NCBI GenBank assembly: GCA_934339365.1
Contig: CAKRHW010000034.1
Location: 1-5,956, forward strand
Reading direction: 5' to 3'
Origin: an uncultured Lachnospiraceae bacterium
Lineage (GTDB): Bacteria; Bacillota; Clostridia; Lachnospirales; Lachnospiraceae
Length of the DNA: 5,956 nucleotides
Shown here: positions 5,480-5,956 of the stretch, one piece after another
Numbering within the stretch: the first letter of the stretch is position 1
Layout of the letters: every line of letters starts with the position of its first letter
The notes under the pieces: model-generated
Told to the model about the DNA's origin: nothing
The model's input: the letters and a program-made list of their open reading frames with translations, nothing else
The model's database searches: none
Position numbers and translations under genes: made by a program

Positions 5480-5955
5480 TCACATCGCATAATTGTAATC
5501 TCTTTCTGGACCGGATTAATCAAATATGCTTTTGCATTTTCATAATACTCTTTGCGTGTGTAATTTCTCTTAATAGCAATCTCTGTTCCGGATTTCATCT
5601 GGCGGATAAGTCCCATTCCCTCTAATTGGGCTGTTGCTCTTGTAATGGACGTTTTGGTAAGATTCAGCTTGTTCGCAACCTCACTTTTTAGCACAGATTC
5701 CTCATCTTCCATATATAACAATTCAAGGAACACCATCTGTGTTGCAGGCATCATCTTATCTGCCTTGACAAGCTGCTTGAGATACACATCCTGCAATACA
5801 ATTCCCATAAATGGCAAAAATACATTTCCCGGCAAATCCACAAACGGAACTCCACTTTTCACCAGCGCATTTCTCATGGAAACGCTGTTTAACGCTACTT
5901 CATATGCTGCAGGACACTGCAATGCTTCCTCATACTTTGCTTTCTGCTTTTTCAT
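5461..5955 (-). CDS. MarR-type winged-helix regulator, partial, probably C-terminally truncated
   Basis: 164 residues up to the window edge. The Met at 5955 may be internal, since only one base lies beyond it. The winged helix covers about 72-140: VLKSEVANKLNLTKTSITRATAQLEGMGLI (88-117) is the helix-turn-helix, followed by a short wing, then KEYYENAKAYLINPVQKEI. This is the MarR-like arrangement known from large (over 300-residue) Clostridia regulators that have an upstream sensor region and a C-terminal domain after 'INPVQ'. Here the protein stops 15 residues after INPVQ (MRCEMQSMI), so the C-terminal domain appears lost. Its last codons overlap the start of the PLD frame in another phase. 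The ligand and target are unknown. The truncation rests on my recollection of the family length. Confidence 0.65.
   Translation of the reverse strand: MKKQKAKYEEALQCPAAYEVALNSVSMRNALVKSGVPFVDLPGNVFLPFMGIVLQDVYLKQLVKADKMMPATQMVFLELLYMEDEESVLKSEVANKLNLTKTSITRATAQLEGMGLIRQMKSGTEIAIKRNYTRKEYYENAKAYLINPVQKEITIMRCEMQSMI
5474..5485. repeat. Right copy of a 12-13 bp direct repeat
   Basis: TGCATTTCACAT sits exactly where the MarR gene and the PLD frame meet. It matches 166-178 in the same orientation with a one-base gap. Together the copies would bound a segment of about 5.3 kb. Confidence 0.35.
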
Positions 5956-5956
5956 T

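Noticed and set aside
1..5956. CRISPR array, tRNA, rRNA or insertion-sequence transposase
   Set aside because: No regularly spaced repeats, no cloverleaf sequence and no transposase motifs were seen on either strand.

Overview
The window looks like an accessory island in a low-GC Firmicute, most likely a Lachnospiraceae-type Clostridium. The evidence is AT-rich DNA, strong GGAGG-type ribosome binding sites, and remnants of AraC-, MarR- and PLD-type proteins that resemble families I know from that group. I could not run a search, so the taxon is an inference. Every supported gene is on the minus strand, so the text below reads from high to low coordinates.

Right flank (about 4776-5956): the 3' part of a MarR-type winged-helix regulator runs in from the window edge and stops at 5461. 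Its end overlaps a PLD-type nuclease reading frame (to 5039) that has lost its front end. A small HTH protein (5045-4776) overlaps the end of that frame by 7 nt. The MarR C-terminus and the PLD N-terminus seem to have been cut at the same place, about 5464-5482. Next is a spacer of about 270 bp (4510-4775) with no clear gene, holding one possible 28-codon ORF and a palindrome.

Core (4509-186): one sigma-A-like promoter (TTGACT-17-TATAAT), covered by a 9-bp-arm inverted repeat, drives five tightly packed genes. They are an Xre-type repressor (4437-4063), an ImmA/IrrE zinc protease (4063-3242), a PIN-domain nuclease-like protein (3232-2423), a PD-(D/E)XK nuclease/DUF2075 (Schlafen-type) helicase (2394-499) and a MazG-like nucleotide pyrophosphohydrolase (518-186). 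Gaps are 9 and 28 nt, and overlaps are 1 nt (TAATG) and 20 nt. My reading is an inducible stress or defence operon. The repressor is probably relieved by the ImmA-like protease, as in ICEBs1 ImmR/ImmA. That would release two putative nucleases, one joined to a helicase, together with an enzyme that hydrolyses nucleoside triphosphates. The function is inferred; the gene order and motifs are seen directly.

Left flank (1-192): right after the MazG stop is an open frame that reads as the middle of an AraC-type cupin sensor domain, without its N-terminus or a start. This suggests the operon landed in, or recombined with, an older chromosomal locus. A 12-13 bp near-identical direct repeat lies at this junction (166-178) and at the MarR/PLD junction (5474-5485).
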